Positions 41,917 to 50,724 of a DNA stretch of 64,000 nt are shown here, one piece after another; position 1 is the stretch's first letter, and every line of letters starts with the position of its first letter. Below the pieces are notes generated by a model. The model was not told where the DNA came from and made no database searches. It saw nothing but the letters and a program-made list of their open reading frames with translations. The stretch lies in contig CALQEU020000004.1 in assembly GCA_943329665.2 (NCBI GenBank), positions 62,001-126,000 of the forward strand, read 5' to 3'. Both the position numbers and the translations under genes were made by a program. This stretch comes from JAJTFW01 sp903922455. GTDB taxonomy: Bacteria; Bacteroidota; Bacteroidia; AKYH767-A; OLB10.

Positions 41917-44067
41917 CTAGGCTTGATTCTCAGCTGGAGCCGTTCTTTCTGGACGATTTGTCAACAAAACCTTACGTGACAAGCGATACTTACCCGTTTT
42001 CTTATCGATCTCAATTAATTTCACTTGAATAGATTCACCTTCTTTTAAAACACCATCCATAGTAGCAAGGCGTTCATTAGAGATTTCAGAGATATGTAAA
42101 AGACCATCTTTTCCAGGCATAAACTCAACGAAAGCACCGAAAGTAGTGATTGTTTTCACTTTTCCTTCGTACACTTCACCTACTTCAGGCTCGGTAACGA
42201 TTCCACGAATACGAGCTAATGCCGCTTCGATACAAGCTTTATCAGGAGATGCAATTTCAACATGTCCTTCGTTATTGATTTCCTCAATAGTGATGGTTGT
42301 ACCTGTCATACGTTGGATCTCTTGGATGATCTTTCCTCCTGGTCCTATGATCGCACCAATGTATTCTTTCGCTACACGTAACTTCACAATTCTAGGAGCA
42401 TGTGGCTTGTAATCTTCAGCAGGAGCAGCGATGGTTTTGTTCATTTCCCCAAGGATGTGTAAACGTCCAGCGCGAGCTTGATTCAAAGCTTCCATTAATA
42501 TTTCATAAGGCAGACCATCTACCTTCAAATCCATCTGACAAGCACAAATACCTTTTGAAGTACCCGTTACTTTGAAATCCATATCACCCAAGTGATCTTC
42601 ATCACCTAAGATATCACTTAATACTGCAAAATTTCCTTTGCCATCGGTGATTAATCCCATAGCAATACCAGATATAGGAGCGGTAATTTTAATACCTGCA
42701 TCCATCAACGATAAACTCGCCGCACAAACGGTAGCCATAGACGAAGAACCATTTGATTCTAAAATATCAGAAACAATACGGATAGTATAAGGATTCAAAT
42801 CTTCAGAAGGCAATACCTGGCGAATGGAGCGGTGTGCTAAATTTCCGTGACCAATTTCACGACGACTTGTTCCGCGGTTAGGCTTCACTTCGCCGGTACT
42901 GAATCCTGGGAAATTATAGTGCAACATGAAATTGTTTGATCCTTTTTGCATGGCTTGATCCACCAATTGCTCATCCAACTTAGTTCCTAAAGTAACGGTT
43001 GTTAACGATTGAGTTTCTCCACGCGTAAATACCGCTGATCCGTGAGCAGAAGGAAGGTAGCCGATTTCGCTCCAGATAGGACGGATATCGGTCAACCCAC
43101 GACCATCTAAACGGATACGCTCTTTTAGAATCATATCGCGCATGGCATCAAATTCTACATCGTGATAGTATGTTTTTGCTAACTTCTCTTTTGTTGCACG
43201 CTCTTCAACCGACATCGTCGCTAAGAAATCATCCAACACCTTTTTGAAAGCTACTTTACGCTCATTCTTATTGGGGTTGCACTGACGAGCTGCGGCATAA
43301 ACGCCATCATAACAAGCCTTGTTAACGCGATCACGTAATTCCTCGTCATGGGTCTCATGGCTATAGGTACGTTTGGTAACACCAACCATCGCAATAAGCT
43401 CTTCTTGGGCTTTGCATTGAACCAAAATAGCTTCTTGTGCTACTTTAATTGCTTCTGCCATGTCCTTCTCGTCTACCTCTTTACATTCTCCTTCCACCAT
43501 CAAAATATCCTTCGCAGTTCCGGCAACGATCAAGTCGATATCTGCTTCTTTCGCTTCGGTGATAGTTGGGTTTACCATGAAAACTCCGTTGATTCTACAA
43601 ACGCGAACCTCAGAAACGGGACCATTAAATGGAATATCGGAAACGCTTACTGCAGCAGATGCGGCTAAACAAGCGAGGCTGTCGGGAGAAATTTCCATAT
43701 CTGCAGAGATCAACGTCACTGCGATTTGGATATCTGCGTGATAATCGGAAGGGAAAATAGGACGCATGGCACGATCGATCAAACGGCAAATCAGAATTTC
43801 CTGTTCGGTAGGACGAGCTTCACGACGGAAGAATGATCCAGGGATTCGGCCCGCTGACGCGAATTTCTCTTGATAATCAACCGTTAAAGGAAGGAAATCT
43901 ACACCATCCTTCGCATCTTGAGAAGAAACGACAGTAGCGAGTAACATACAATTGCCCTGACGGACAACAACAGAACCGTGCGCTTGCTTGGCAAGACGGC
44001 CGGTTTCAATAGTAATCTCCCTACCATTGGATAGCGGAGAAGAAACGGTAATAGCTTTTGGTTGCAT
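41917..44067 (-). CDS. pnp: polyribonucleotide nucleotidyltransferase (PNPase)
   Basis: A 716-residue 3'-5' phosphorolytic exoribonuclease. Two RNase PH domains are visible: the first with FRREARPTEQEIL and RAMRPIFP, the second with GRGLTDIRPIW, FTRGETQSL and the catalytic ILGDEDHLGDMDFKV. They are followed by a KH domain (IGAIIGPGGKIIQEI) and an S1 domain (GKVKTITTFGAFVEFMPGKDGLLHISE). It lies 214 bp downstream of rpsO, the same order as in E. coli, with a hairpin between the two genes. Confidence 0.97.
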   Translation of the reverse strand: MQPKAITVSSPLSNGREITIETGRLAKQAHGSVVVRQGNCMLLATVVSSQDAKDGVDFLPLTVDYQEKFASAGRIPGSFFRREARPTEQEILICRLIDRAMRPIFPSDYHADIQIAVTLISADMEISPDSLACLAASAAVSVSDIPFNGPVSEVRVCRINGVFMVNPTITEAKEADIDLIVAGTAKDILMVEGECKEVDEKDMAEAIKVAQEAILVQCKAQEELIAMVGVTKRTYSHETHDEELRDRVNKACYDGVYAAARQCNPNKNERKVAFKKVLDDFLATMSVEERATKEKLAKTYYHDVEFDAMRDMILKERIRLDGRGLTDIRPIWSEIGYLPSAHGSAVFTRGETQSLTTVTLGTKLDEQLVDQAMQKGSNNFMLHYNFPGFSTGEVKPNRGTSRREIGHGNLAHRSIRQVLPSEDLNPYTIRIVSDILESNGSSSMATVCAASLSLMDAGIKITAPISGIAMGLITDGKGNFAVLSDILGDEDHLGDMDFKVTGTSKGICACQMDLKVDGLPYEILMEALNQARAGRLHILGEMNKTIAAPAEDYKPHAPRIVKLRVAKEYIGAIIGPGGKIIQEIQRMTGTTITIEEINNEGHVEIASPDKACIEAALARIRGIVTEPEVGEVYEGKVKTITTFGAFVEFMPGKDGLLHISEISNERLATMDGVLKEGESIQVKLIEIDKKTGKYRLSRKVLLTNRPERTAPAENQA

Positions 44068-44230
44068 TTTTTTGACAGCTTTAATTATTTATAGACATAT
44101 ATAGATCAGTGTATTGAATTCCTTAGATGGATCATAAATAAGGAAGATTTACTTTGAAATCGTGTTTTTTATTTTGAAAACAACCTGTACAAAATGAGGT
44201 TCCAATCCTAAAACACGACTCATAAAAATA

Positions 44231-44260
44231 AAAAAAGGCAATTCGAAGATTGCCTTTTTA
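44231..44260 (-). terminator. hairpin between rpsO and pnp
   Basis: Stem AAGGCAAT / ATTGCCTT around TCGAAG, with A- and T-runs on both sides, 22 bp after the rpsO stop. It may end or attenuate transcription of rpsO before pnp. Confidence 0.8.
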
Positions 44261-44281
44261 TGAGATGCCTGCTCGAGGCTA

Positions 44282-44551
44282 TTACTTACGTATACCGAGT
44301 TCTTTGATGATTGCTCTGTAACGATTAATATCTTTTTTGTGAAGGTAGTCTAATAAGCTACGACGCTTACCAACAAAGTTAATTAAGGAGCGCTCTGTAG
44401 AGAAATCCTTTTTAAAGGTTTTTAAATGCTCAGTAAGGTGATTAATACGTTCGGTGAACATGGCAATTTGGGCTTCAGAATTACCCGTATTCGTTTCACT
44501 TTGACCGTGTTTTAAGAAGATTGCTTTCTTCGATTCAGTTGTTAACAGCAT
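44282..44551 (-). CDS. rpsO: 30S ribosomal protein S15
   Basis: An 89-residue protein binding 16S rRNA and helping assemble the small-subunit platform. Motifs are GNSEAQIAMFTERINHLTEHLK and SLINFVGKRRSLLDYLHKKDINRYRAIIKELGIRK. Full length. A good promoter lies 35-65 bp upstream. Confidence 0.98.
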   Translation of the reverse strand: MLLTTESKKAIFLKHGQSETNTGNSEAQIAMFTERINHLTEHLKTFKKDFSTERSLINFVGKRRSLLDYLHKKDINRYRAIIKELGIRK

Positions 44552-44585
44552 GATATTTTTCCGCTTATATACTTTTTAAGGAGGG

Positions 44586-44616
44586 CAAAGATAAGAAAGC
44601 TTATTGGCATCAACAA
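44586..44616 (-). promoter_or_regulatory. predicted promoter of rpsO
   Basis: Minus strand TTG (44616-44614), 20-bp spacer, TATCTTTG (44593-44586), fitting the Bacteroidota consensus, followed 35 bp later by the rpsO ATG. Confidence 0.6.
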
Positions 44617-44775
44617 GAGATTTGGCAATGTTTTTAACAATTTGGAGTTTTCTGTTGATAGATGTAATTAGCTGAATAAAAGCCATTTGCAAAACTAATA
44701 AAATTGGTTTAATATCTTAAGATTCAATTGGAAGGTTTTTAGAGCGTATTTAGTATTAGAAATTAGAGGAATGCC

Positions 44776-45059
44776 AACTGGTTAAGTCGCTATGTAATGT
44801 GATGTAATTGAAATGCCAATCGGTAGAGCCGCCATTTATGATAATGACTTACGAATTCCATCCGATAACGTATGCATACATGATAATGTCTAACGAATTC
44901 CAACCAGTAAAGTCGCCATACATAACAATGTCAAACGAATGCTAACCAGTAACGTCGCCATACATGATAATGTCAAACGAATACTAACCAGTAACGTCGC
45001 AAACATGATAATGTCAAACGAATACTAACCAGTAACGTCGCCATTTATGGCGACGTTAC
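44776..45059. repeat. 42-bp tandem array, seven decaying copies
   Basis: Units start at 44776, 44818, 44860, 44902, 44944, 44986 and 45027 (period 42, the last 41). The core is AACCAGTAACGTCGCCATAC followed by ATGATAATGTCAAACGAATA. Copies at the right end are nearly identical, those at the left are degenerate. Stops occur in the frames I read. It fills most of the 653-bp gap between rpsO and accD. Confidence 0.88.
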
Positions 45060-45180
45060 ATGAATCCACTCCCGCTAACAGAGCCCACCCTCCGTAAAAT
45101 TGGATTTCATCCAATTTTACGGAGGGTGGGCTCTATGTAAGTTGAATATCTCGGTAACCTCGCCATAAATGGCGAGGTTA
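45032..45180. repeat. three perfect hairpins next to the 42-bp array
   Basis: Hairpin A 45032-45059 (12-bp stem GTAACGTCGCCA, loop TTTA) is the end of the last array unit. Hairpin B 45080-45134 has a 26-bp perfect stem starting AGAGCCCACCCTCCGTAAAA with a TTC loop. Hairpin C 45155-45180 (11-bp stem TAACCTCGCCA, loop TAAA) is a one-base variant of A. C lies 24 bp after the accD stop and could act as a terminator-like structure, but it has no T-run. Confidence 0.88.
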
Positions 45181-45204
45181 ATATGAAATCAGAATATTAC
45201 AATC

Positions 45205-46050
45205 CTAATTCGCAAAATACTTCAACAAATCCGTAATCTTTTTCTTGAGTTCGGTGCGCTTAACAATGAAATCTAAAAAACCGTGCTCGAGGAGAAACTC
45301 TGAAGTTTGAAATCCTTTGGGAAGGTCTTTGCCGATGGTTTCTTTTACAACCCTTGGACCCGCAAAACCAATTAATGCACCTGGCTCTGCAATGTTTAAA
45401 TCACCCAGCATCGCGAAAGATGCCGTAACTCCACCGGTCGTGGGATCAGTCACAAAAGAGATATAGGGAAGTCCGGCAGCAGAAAGTTGAGTGAGTTTAG
45501 CTGAGGTTTTGGCCATTTGCATCAAGGAGTACGCAGCTTCCATCATTCGAGCACCGCCCGATTTAGAAATGATCATGAATGGCGTTTTATTGAGGATGGA
45601 ATAATTAATCGCTCTAGCTATCTTTTCTCCCATCACTGAACCCATAGAACCACCAATGAACTTAAAATCCATACAAGCAATGGTAAGCGGCATACCGTTT
45701 ACTTTTCCGGAGGCGGTACGAATAGCATCCTTTAATCCGGTTTTTTTCTGAGTATCCACTAAGCGGGAAACGTATTCTTTGGTATCTACAAATTTAAGCG
45801 GATCACCCGAAGACATATTCGCATTGAACTCTTCAAATTCGTTGTTATCAAAAAGGATGGCAAAGTATTCTTCCGATCCAATGCGATCGTGATAGTCGCA
45901 TTTTACACAAACCCACATATTCTCTTCGTGTTCTTGAGAGGGAATGATGGATTTACAGGATGGACATTTATGCCAAAGGCCTTCCGGTGTTTCCTTCTTT
46001 TCGTGGGAAGCCGTAGTGATACCTTCTTTAATTCTTTTGAACCAACTCAT
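45205..46050 (-). CDS. accD: acetyl-CoA carboxylase carboxyltransferase subunit beta
   Basis: A 281-residue subunit that, with AccA, transfers carboxyl from biotin to acetyl-CoA. An N-terminal zinc ribbon (KCPSCKS ... CVKCDYHDR, about residues 27-52) precedes the crotonase-like domain with FIGGSMGSVMGEKI, SKSGGARMMEAAYSLMQMAKTSA and DPTTGGVTASFAMLGD. Full length. It lies 48 bp downstream of the aldolase gene on the same strand. Confidence 0.97.
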   Translation of the reverse strand: MSWFKRIKEGITTASHEKKETPEGLWHKCPSCKSIIPSQEHEENMWVCVKCDYHDRIGSEEYFAILFDNNEFEEFNANMSSGDPLKFVDTKEYVSRLVDTQKKTGLKDAIRTASGKVNGMPLTIACMDFKFIGGSMGSVMGEKIARAINYSILNKTPFMIISKSGGARMMEAAYSLMQMAKTSAKLTQLSAAGLPYISFVTDPTTGGVTASFAMLGDLNIAEPGALIGFAGPRVVKETIGKDLPKGFQTSEFLLEHGFLDFIVKRTELKKKITDLLKYFAN

Positions 46051-46098
46051 GAATCGTGTTTTACGAAATTAAGAATTCGAAAATAAAATTTCCTATTA

Positions 46099-47157
46099 CT
46101 ATGCAATCGTTACTTCTTTCGATAAATACACATCTTGAATGGCATTTAATAGTTGGATTCCTTCGTTGAAAGGTTTTTGGAAGGCTTTGCGTCCAGAAAT
46201 AAGTCCGTGTCCACCCGCACGCTTATTCACGACAGCAGTTGTTACTGCTTCCGACATATCACTTGCACCTTTACTTTCTCCACCTGAATTAATCAATCCC
46301 ATGCGACCCATGTAGCAATTCGCGACTTGGTAACGACATAAATCGATAGGGTGAGCAGTCGTTAATTCATCATACACTTTTTTATGTGTCTTTCCGAATT
46401 TCACTGCATTGTATCCGCCGTTATTCGTTGGTAATTTTTGTTTGATGATATCTGCTTGAATGGTTACTCCAAGGTGATTGGCTTGTCCTGTTAAATCGGC
46501 AGAGGTAGAATAATCCACACCGTCCACTTTGAATGCATTGTTACGCGTATAACACCATAGAATAGTTGCCATACCTAATTCATGCGCGCGCTCAAAAGCC
46601 TGAGCTACTTCCACAATTTGTCGAGACGATTCTTCCGATCCGAAGTAGATAGTTGCACCCACAGCAGTAGCTCCTAAATTCCAAGCTTCATCCACAGAGC
46701 CAAACATAATTTGATCGAACTTATTTGGGTAGGTTAAAAATTCATTGTGATTAATTTTTACAATGAAAGGAATTTTATGTGCGTATTTACGAGACACAGA
46801 AGCTAAAACTCCATAGGTAGAAGCAACAGCATTGCAACCGCCTTCAATAGCTAATTTCACAATATTCTCTGGATCAAAAAACATAGGATTCGGAGCGAAA
46901 GAAGCGCCTGCACTGTGCTCGATACCTTGATCGACAGGAAGGATACTTACATAACCAGTATTCGCTAATCTTCCATGATCATAGATAGCCTGCAAACTTC
47001 TCAACACTTGGTTCGAACGATTACTTGGAATAAAAAGACGATCTACAAAATCGCCACTTGGGAGATGAATATTTTCCTTTGAAATGGTTTTGCAAGTATG
47101 GTTAAGTAGGAGTTCTGCGTCCGCTCCGAGTAGTTCAGTTATTTTGCTAATGGACAT
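46099..47157 (-). CDS. fbaB: fructose-bisphosphate aldolase class I (FbaB/DhnA type)
   Basis: Cleaves fructose-1,6-bisphosphate by a Schiff-base mechanism. A 352-residue TIM barrel of the archaeal/FbaB type, with ILPVDQGIEHSAGASFAPNP, IPFIVKINHNEFLTYPN, GATAVGATIYFGSEES, NAVKFGKTHKKVYDELTTAHP (whose Lys is a candidate Schiff-base residue) and LINSGGESKGASDM. It probably forms an operon with accD, a pairing seen in other Bacteroidota. A TAGATTTG -7 like box lies about 60 bp upstream without a good -33. Confidence 0.95.
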   Translation of the reverse strand: MSISKITELLGADAELLLNHTCKTISKENIHLPSGDFVDRLFIPSNRSNQVLRSLQAIYDHGRLANTGYVSILPVDQGIEHSAGASFAPNPMFFDPENIVKLAIEGGCNAVASTYGVLASVSRKYAHKIPFIVKINHNEFLTYPNKFDQIMFGSVDEAWNLGATAVGATIYFGSEESSRQIVEVAQAFERAHELGMATILWCYTRNNAFKVDGVDYSTSADLTGQANHLGVTIQADIIKQKLPTNNGGYNAVKFGKTHKKVYDELTTAHPIDLCRYQVANCYMGRMGLINSGGESKGASDMSEAVTTAVVNKRAGGHGLISGRKAFQKPFNEGIQLLNAIQDVYLSKEVTIA

Positions 47158-47289
47158 AATTATTTATTTTTGAGCGTATTATGGCTAATATACAGTAATT
47201 TAAGAAGTACAAATCTAAGCAAAATCAAGATAATATTAGATTTTAGTTGTCAAGATTAAAGATTGAAGTACAAAATAATTGCATTTTTT

Positions 47290-47397
47290 AACACTATAGG
47301 CGCTAAGTTCACTAAAGTGCACTAGAGTTTTATTCCTCTATAAATTATGGTTAATTCCTATTATGCACTCTTGTGACCTTTAGTGGACTCTAGTGTT
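47290..47397. repeat. degenerate MITE-like inverted-repeat element
   Basis: Left end AACACTATAGGCGCTAAG and right end (minus strand) AACACTAGAGTCCACTAAAG are imperfect inverted copies, related to the element at 2986-3136. The centre is AT-rich. It lies in the 295-bp gap between wbqC and the aldolase gene, which otherwise shows nothing. Confidence 0.5.
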
Positions 47398-47452
47398 GAA
47401 AATAACTCCATTCGCGAAGCCTCGCGACCAATAAATTAAAAGAAATGGAAAA

Positions 47453-48049
47453 TTAAATTCTTCCCAAATTTGATAAGACATCTAGCACGCTTAAAAATGG
47501 TTCAAACTCAAATTTATACCCGAAGACTTGATTATATTTTTCCAAAACAATATTTTTTTCTTGGATCGATTTTAAAGAATCGAGTTGACGAAAATCAACA
47601 TCAACAGGTTGCTCATGGTATGTTTCAACACGTCCCTTAAACTTAAGTTTCTTCAATAAAAACAGTACTAATTTTTGATTGAAATCGAGTAAGTGAGTAG
47701 GTTGTTCATCATAAATGGCAAACAAATCATCTTTGAAATAATTAAAAAATGCGGAAGTATTGTATGCTGAGAAAATAGCTCCCTTATGTACTCTTGTCCA
47801 GGGTTGCTGGTAACTTATTCTGATGTCTTTGATGGCTGATTTTACACCACCCGTATGTTCAACGGGGATGGACAATGATTGTACTCCATTGGCTCCTAAA
47901 AGATACGTTCGGTTTCGTAACGTTTGCTTTTGCCAGACTTCGTTTTCATCTACATAAATTATATCAGCCTCCATCATCAGAGACAAATATTCACGCAATG
48001 GCAAATAGTGAGATGAAATGAGAACGCTTTTAAAGCCAGACTTATTCAT
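47453..48049 (-). CDS. WbqC family protein
   Basis: A 198-residue WbqC-like protein (PF08889). Recognised by SSHYLPLREYL near the start, then WQKQTLRNRTYLLGANGVQSLSIPVEH, IRISYQQPWTRVHKGAIFSAYNTSAFF and FYDEQP-like regions. Some members act in O-antigen or amino-sugar biosynthesis, but no reaction is proven. It follows lepB on the same strand, as in other Bacteroidota. Confidence 0.88.
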   Translation of the reverse strand: MNKSGFKSVLISSHYLPLREYLSLMMEADIIYVDENEVWQKQTLRNRTYLLGANGVQSLSIPVEHTGGVKSAIKDIRISYQQPWTRVHKGAIFSAYNTSAFFNYFKDDLFAIYDEQPTHLLDFNQKLVLFLLKKLKFKGRVETYHEQPVDVDFRQLDSLKSIQEKNIVLEKYNQVFGYKFEFEPFLSVLDVLSNLGRI

Positions 48050-48117
48050 TACATAAACAACATTTATTGTACTGCTTCAATGAAAGCTACCTAGAAGGTA
48101 ACACTGACAAAGCAGTA

Positions 48118-49212
48118 TTAGTCATTATTATAATGAATCACATTCATCAATCGACTCCAACGAATTTTAGAGAAGAAGGAGCCATTAGTATCCCACGACA
48201 TCCAAATAAATACGGCCTTTCCTACAATATGATCTTCGGGAACAAATCCCCAGAAACGGGAGTCGGCAGAGTTGTGTCGATTATCACCCATCATGAAAAA
48301 ATAATCTTGTTGGAACGTATAACTTGTGGTAACCTTTCCATCGATCTTATAGGTAGTTCCTTCAATTTCTAATTGATGTCCTTCGTAAGTAGCAATAACA
48401 CGCTTGTAAATATTGATGTTATTCGCTGTAAGTGTTATCGTCACTCCTTTTTTAGGAATGTAGATAGGACCATAATTGTCCATGTTCCATTTCAACTGAG
48501 GATCGAATGGATAAATATAATCTTCGTATTGTCCTTGTGGCATGGACATGACTTGCAAGTTGCTTACATTCGGTAATGCTTTTAAATTAGCCGCTGCTTC
48601 TTGCGTTAAGCAATAACGGTATTCGCCTAATTGATAAGCGGGACCACCATCGGTAACATCATTTTTTCTGAGAACGCGTTCACTTAAACCACTTCCTGTC
48701 GTTTTGATATCATATACATACTGACTCTTGCGAGGCTGCATGGCTTTTTTTCCGTTGATGTACAACACGCGATCAATCACTTGTAAAGTATCACCACCTA
48801 TTCCAACACAACGTTTGATATAATGTGTTTGTTTGTCAGTGGGTCGATCATCTTCCATGGGATAATTGAAAACAACGATATCATTATTTTTCACATCAGA
48901 AAATCCAGGCAAACGATAGTAGGGGAGTTTCCAAGCTTCAGAATATGATTTACCACCGATAACAGGAATTTCTTGATGCATGAATGGAATAGAGAGTGGA
49001 GTCATGGGAGTACGCGCTCCATAATTCACTTTACTCACAAATAAGAAATCGCCTACCATCAACGTTTTTTCCATAGATGGAGTAGGGATAGTAAAGGCTT
49101 CGATGAAAAAAGTTCGAATGATGGTTGCTGCAATTACAGCAAAAAGAACAGCATCAAACCATTCTCTCGTTTTACTTTTTCTACCGCTACTTTGCCAAAA
49201 TTTCCAGTTCAT
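48118..49212 (-). CDS. lepB: signal peptidase I
   Basis: A 364-residue inner-membrane protease that removes signal peptides. One N-terminal membrane helix (about 20-40), box B with the nucleophile IPTPSMEKTLMVGDFLFV (Ser46 or so), box D YIKRCVGIGGDTLQV with the general-base Lys, and box E MMGDNRHNSADSRFWGFVPE. The long insertion between D and E (about 165-300) is typical of the Bacteroidota enzyme. Gene order parA-parB-DUF5683-dapB-lepB-wbqC is conserved in the phylum. Confidence 0.96.
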   Translation of the reverse strand: MNWKFWQSSGRKSKTREWFDAVLFAVIAATIIRTFFIEAFTIPTPSMEKTLMVGDFLFVSKVNYGARTPMTPLSIPFMHQEIPVIGGKSYSEAWKLPYYRLPGFSDVKNNDIVVFNYPMEDDRPTDKQTHYIKRCVGIGGDTLQVIDRVLYINGKKAMQPRKSQYVYDIKTTGSGLSERVLRKNDVTDGGPAYQLGEYRYCLTQEAAANLKALPNVSNLQVMSMPQGQYEDYIYPFDPQLKWNMDNYGPIYIPKKGVTITLTANNINIYKRVIATYEGHQLEIEGTTYKIDGKVTTSYTFQQDYFFMMGDNRHNSADSRFWGFVPEDHIVGKAVFIWMSWDTNGSFFSKIRWSRLMNVIHYNND

Positions 49213-49266
49213 ATTATCTATTTTGTAATTGACGAAATTAAAAAATCAATTGTTTAATTATACTTA

Positions 49267-50004
49267 TTATCGCTTTCGTTCTCCGAAGAGTACATCGGCC
49301 ATTCCGAACACTCCAATTTTGCCTCTTAACCATTCTGCCGCAAGTACCGCACCTTGAGCAAATCCATCCCTGTTAAACGCTTCGTGTGCTATGCTGATTT
49401 TATCGATGGGCGATGTCCACGTTACTTCATGCATACCAATCACCTCATTTTCTCGAATAGAACGAATCGGCAAAACGTTTTTTTCACTCGTATTGTTTCC
49501 TTCCTGTAACTCCCAATTTCTATACTGTTGATGGGCATGTACCACATCTTGTGCTAAGGTAACAGCTGTACCGCTAGGTTTATCTAACTTACGAGTATGG
49601 TGCGTCTCCTGCATGGAAGCTTGGTATTGTGGATGGTTTTTCATCCATGATGCAAGCTGCTTACTGAGCTCAAACATAATGTTTACTCCCACACTAAAGT
49701 TGGTTGCCGTTAATAAACTTCCTTTGACATTCATAAAACGCTCATGAACTTCAGCATACTGATTGTGCCAACCTGTAGTGCCCGAAACAACAGGAATTCC
49801 CGCTTCTAAACACCAATACAAATTTTCTAATACAGCGTCGGGTTGTGTAAATTCAATAGCAATATCGACCTTCTTCAAATCTTCAATAGAAAAATCAGCG
49901 CGGTTAAGATGGTTGATTTCAAAAACAATTTCATGTCCAGATTGACGAGCGGCAGCTGCTGCAGCCATGCCCATCTTTCCAGTACCAATCATTGCTATTT
50001 TCAT
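49267..50004 (-). CDS. dapB: 4-hydroxy-tetrahydrodipicolinate reductase
   Basis: A 245-residue NAD(P)H-dependent reductase of the lysine/DAP pathway. The Rossmann motif is IAMIGTGKMGMAAA, the substrate motif HHTRKLDKPSGTA (catalytic His and Lys), and GTTGW marks the cofactor loop. It is near the short end of the family. It works in the same pathway as dapF at 32939-33724, though not in the same operon. Confidence 0.96.
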   Translation of the reverse strand: MKIAMIGTGKMGMAAAAAARQSGHEIVFEINHLNRADFSIEDLKKVDIAIEFTQPDAVLENLYWCLEAGIPVVSGTTGWHNQYAEVHERFMNVKGSLLTATNFSVGVNIMFELSKQLASWMKNHPQYQASMQETHHTRKLDKPSGTAVTLAQDVVHAHQQYRNWELQEGNNTSEKNVLPIRSIRENEVIGMHEVTWTSPIDKISIAHEAFNRDGFAQGAVLAAEWLRGKIGVFGMADVLFGERKR

Positions 50005-50013
50005 AACTCTACT

Positions 50014-50724
50014 TTAGAAATGCAAAGAAAGCGAAAGTCCGGCACTTGAGGAATAAGGACCCATTTGCATGACAGGATTCACTTGTAAACTGAGGTTATC
50101 GTCAACATTGAAAGTAAATAAATGAGCGTCAACGTGAGCATCAATTATATTCAGCACGTAAACTAAGGTCAATCCAATGACTGACAAATCACGGTTGCGT
50201 CGATAAAATTCACTCAATGATCTCAAATTATCTTCTGAATAAATATCAGCATAGTCATCGACAGTAGTGGGATCGTTATCGTATCGTTTTAAGAGCGCAT
50301 TGTCAAACTTTTTAAAATTATCGTGATTGAACTTTATCAAATAACCCATCCCCACAAAAGCTGCATAAATGATGGGAACTTTCCATGTTTTGCGATTATA
50401 CACTTGACCAGCTCCAGGTAAATAGGTCGACCACAACGTAGCTTTTCTCACCGAATGAACTTTTGGCGAATCAACGAATTGTACAGGAGCTTGCGATTCA
50501 ATGAGGACGCTGTCGGTGCGAAACGGAATGGTATCGGGTTTCACATCGTCATGTCGAACGAGCGTGGTATCTAAAACGATGTTTTTAACCACGAAATCCT
50601 CAGTTGGTGTTTGTGCTTCAGCTAGCCATGAAAAAAGAAGAAACGTTGCCAATAACAAAACCCCTCGAACATAGAATGGGAGGGGGAATGCTAACTTTAA
50701 ATATGCTTTTGAAGTATTAATCAA
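50014..50724 (-). CDS. DUF5683 membrane protein
   Basis: A 236-residue protein with a signal peptide or anchor (GVLLLATFLLFSWLAEAQ) and the DUF5683 core: RKATLWSTYLPGAGQVYNRKTWKVPIIYAA and YRRNRDLSVIGLTLVYVLNIIDAHVDAHL. The end is a short beta-rich segment. The function is unknown; its fixed place between parB and dapB is a Bacteroidota hallmark. The likely start is a TTG at 50724 overlapping parB by 8 bp, as no early ATG exists in frame. Confidence 0.85.
   Translation of the reverse strand: MINTSKAYLKLAFPLPFYVRGVLLLATFLLFSWLAEAQTPTEDFVVKNIVLDTTLVRHDDVKPDTIPFRTDSVLIESQAPVQFVDSPKVHSVRKATLWSTYLPGAGQVYNRKTWKVPIIYAAFVGMGYLIKFNHDNFKKFDNALLKRYDNDPTTVDDYADIYSEDNLRSLSEFYRRNRDLSVIGLTLVYVLNIIDAHVDAHLFTFNVDDNLSLQVNPVMQMGPYSSSAGLSLSLHF

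Noticed and set aside
44231..44260. Ribosomal protein S15 autoregulatory pseudoknot
   Set aside because: The structure is after the rpsO stop codon and is a simple hairpin with A/T runs; a terminator explains it better. I see no clear S15-binding structure in the rpsO leader.
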